Assembly (NCBI GenBank): GCA_001897375.1
Contig: MKSU01000017.1
Coordinates: forward strand, 137,744-201,743
Source: Sphingomonas sp. 67-36
Lineage (GTDB): Bacteria > Pseudomonadota > Alphaproteobacteria > Sphingomonadales > Sphingomonadaceae
DNA: 64,000 nucleotides
Direction of reading: 5' to 3'
The notes beneath the pieces are model-generated. The model saw only the letters and a program-made list of their open reading frames with translations. It was not told the origin of the DNA and searched no databases. Positions 62,160 to 64,000 of the stretch are shown piece by piece (the stretch's first letter is position 1; every line of letters starts with the position of its first letter). The translations under genes and the position numbers were made by a program.

Positions 62160-64000
62160 ACTTCTCCGCGCCCTTCATCCGGCGGCCGGTCGGCACGATC
62201 CTGCTGACGATCGGCCTGATGCTGGCGGGCGCGGCGGCGTTCTTCATGCTGCCGGTCGCGCCGCTGCCGCAGGTCGATTTTCCGACGATCATGGTGCAGG
62301 CCAGCCTGCCCGGCGCCAGCCCCTCGACCATGGCGTCGAGCGTCGCCGCGCCGCTCGAGCGCCACCTCGGCACGATCGCGGGCGTATCGGAGATGACCTC
62401 GCGCTCGGGCGTCGGCTCATCCTCGATCGTGCTGCAATTCGATCTGTCGCGCGATATCGACGGCGCGGCGCGCGACGTGCAGGCGGCGATCAACGCCAGC
62501 CGCGCGGACCTGCCCGCGACGCTGCGCACCAACCCCAGCTATCGCAAGGCCAATCCGGCCGAAGCGCCGGTGCTGATCCTCGCGCTTACCTCGCCGACGC
62601 GCAGCCCGTCCGAAATCTACGATGCGGTGTCCACCGTCGTGCAGCAGAAGCTGCTCCAGGTGCAGGGCGTCGGCAACGTCGAGCTGGGCGGCGCGGCGCT
62701 CCCCTCGGTGCGCGTCGAGGTCAATCCGCTGGCGTTGTCGCAATATGGCATCGCGCTGGAGGACGTGCGCACCGCGCTGCAATCCGAAAGCGCCAACCGG
62801 CCGCGCGGCATCCTCGACGCGCGCGGCTATAGCTGGCAGATCTATTCCAACCAGCCGGGGCTGCACGCCGCCGACTATCGCGACACGGTAATCGCATGGC
62901 GCAATGGCGCGGGCGTTCGGCTGTCGGATATCGCCAGGGTGGAGGACGGGCCGGAAGACATCCGCACGATGGGCCTGTTCAACGGCAAGCGCGCGGTGCC
63001 GGTCATCATCAGCCGCCAGCCGGGCGCGAACATCGTGCAGGTGGTGGATTCGCTGAAGGCGCAGCTTCCCGCGCTGCGCGCCGCCGTCCCGTCCGACATC
63101 CACCTCGACGTGGCGAGCGACCGCACGCTCACCATCCGCGCCTCGCTGCGCGAGGTGGAGGTGACGCTGCTGATCGCGACCCTGCTGGTGGTGCTGGTGG
63201 TCAGCCTGTTCCTGAGGAGCTGGCGCGCGACGCTGATCCCGGCGGCGGCGGTGGTCGCCTCGCTGCTCGGCACGGTCGGCGCGATGTATCTCGCGGGGTT
63301 CAGCCTCGACAACCTCTCGCTGATGGCGCTGACCGTCGCGACCGGCTTCGTCGTCGACGATGCGATCGTGGTGGTGGAGAACATCAGCCGCCACGTCGAG
63401 GCCGGGATGAAGCCGTTCGAGGCCGCGCTGGCCGGCGCGCGCGAGGTGGGCTTCACCGTGCTGTCGATCTCGTTGAGCCTGATCGCGGTGTTCGTGCCGC
63501 TGATCTTCATGGGCGGGATCGTCGGGCGGCTGTTCCGCGAATTCGCGCTCACCATGTCGATCGCGGTGCTGATCAGCCTCGTCGTGTCGCTCACCACCAC
63601 GCCGATGCTCGCCTCCCGCGTGCTGCGCAACGAGGAGAGCGAGGGGCGGATCATGCGCGCGGCGGGGCGCGGGTTCGACTGGGCGCAGGCGCGCTATACG
63701 AAGGCGCTGGACTGGGCGCTGGCCAACCGCGGCGCGGTGCTGCTGCTGCTCGCCTGCACGGTGGCGCTCAACATCTACCTGATCGTGGTCGCGCCGAAGG
63801 GCTTCTTCCCGCAGCAGGACACCGGCGGCCTGATGGGCGGCCTGCGCGCCGACCAGAGCATCTCCTTCACCGACATGCAGGACAAGCTCACCCGCATCAC
63901 GCATATCGTGAAGAGCGATCCGGCGGTGGCCACGGTGGTGGCCTTCACCGGCGGGTCGCGCGCCGGCGGCGGCTTCATGTTCGCGACGCTCAAGCCGCGC
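62156..64000 (+). CDS. RND efflux permease, MdtC-like (cut by window end)
   Basis: The gene starts at GTG 62156, overlapping the previous stop (GTGA), and is open to the window end: 615 residues are visible of about 1030-1050 expected. Seen: [59 protein letters not shown] with the Asp pair, [18 protein letters not shown], and [19 protein letters not shown]. It is the second permease of the MdtBC/MuxBC pair. An outer-membrane factor gene may follow outside the window. The first permease and this one share clear similarity but are diverged. Confidence 0.92.
   Translation, partial: MNFSAPFIRRPVGTILLTIGLMLAGAAAFFMLPVAPLPQVDFPTIMVQASLPGASPSTMASSVAAPLERHLGTIAGVSEMTSRSGVGSSSIVLQFDLSRDIDGAARDVQAAINASRADLPATLRTNPSYRKANPAEAPVLILALTSPTRSPSEIYDAVSTVVQQKLLQVQGVGNVELGGAALPSVRVEVNPLALSQYGIALEDVRTALQSESANRPRGILDARGYSWQIYSNQPGLHAADYRDTVIAWRNGAGVRLSDIARVEDGPEDIRTMGLFNGKRAVPVIISRQPGANIVQVVDSLKAQLPALRAAVPSDIHLDVASDRTLTIRASLREVEVTLLIATLLVVLVVSLFLRSWRATLIPAAAVVASLLGTVGAMYLAGFSLDNLSLMALTVATGFVVDDAIVVVENISRHVEAGMKPFEAALAGAREVGFTVLSISLSLIAVFVPLIFMGGIVGRLFREFALTMSIAVLISLVVSLTTTPMLASRVLRNEESEGRIMRAAGRGFDWAQARYTKALDWALANRGAVLLLLACTVALNIYLIVVAPKGFFPQQDTGGLMGGLRADQSISFTDMQDKLTRITHIVKSDPAVATVVAFTGGSRAGGGFMFATLKPR

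Overview
The window is about 64 kb of GC-rich DNA, densely coding on both strands. Gene content points to an alphaproteobacterium of the Sphingomonas group: large exported TonB-dependent receptors, a complete ccoNOQPGHIS cytochrome cbb3 cluster next to hemN, a DUF1656/FUSC efflux cassette, an MHS-family symporter, and many GTG/TTG starts with 4-base ATGA/GTGA overlaps. The taxonomy is inferred from gene content, not from a marker gene. I saw no rRNA, tRNA, CRISPR array, insertion sequence or phage gene.

Layout. 1-3888: the tail of an arylsulfatase, an MHS transporter and a GT-C-like membrane protein. 3992-10018: a translationally coupled signalling block (hybrid kinase with three receivers, CheR methyltransferase, CheB methylesterase, receiver-kinase). 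10046-10645: a DUF4126 membrane protein. 10649-16079 (minus strand): SDR, acyl-CoA dehydrogenase, CaiB CoA-transferase, thiolase and MaoC/FAS1-like dehydratase, which together supply every step of a beta-oxidation turn. An IclR regulator and an FAH-family hydrolase are divergent from it (16168-17670). 17979-23804: a TonB receptor and two tandem paralogous exported amidohydrolases, followed by a convergent Lrp/AsnC regulator (23897-24352). 24485-33915: hemN, a small exported Cys-rich protein and the cbb3 oxidase cluster, with FNR/FixK-type boxes in front of hemN and ccoN.

34071-43707: an exported serine hydrolase, a second TonB receptor, a TctD/TctE-like two-component pair, a CapA-like protein and an M20 peptidase. 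Two near-identical Pho-box-like direct repeats sit upstream of the serine hydrolase and of capA, bracketing the two-component pair. An M3 peptidyl-dipeptidase follows on the minus strand. 46137-64000: three efflux systems side by side, namely FUSC/DUF1656/HlyD/outer-membrane factor, an RND-adaptor-outer-membrane-factor tripartite set on the minus strand, and an MdtABC-type set led by a LysR regulator and cut by the window end.

Taken together the region looks like an accessory nutrient-capture and defence segment: receptors and exported hydrolases capture and cut substrates, one acyl-CoA degradation unit handles an unknown carboxylic acid, a high-affinity oxidase is under oxygen control, and pumps export toxic compounds. 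The least explained parts are the TonB-receptor/twin-amidohydrolase/Lrp unit, the shared direct-repeat promoter element, the small Cys-rich protein and strong hairpin in front of ccoN, and the kinase-CheR-CheB block.
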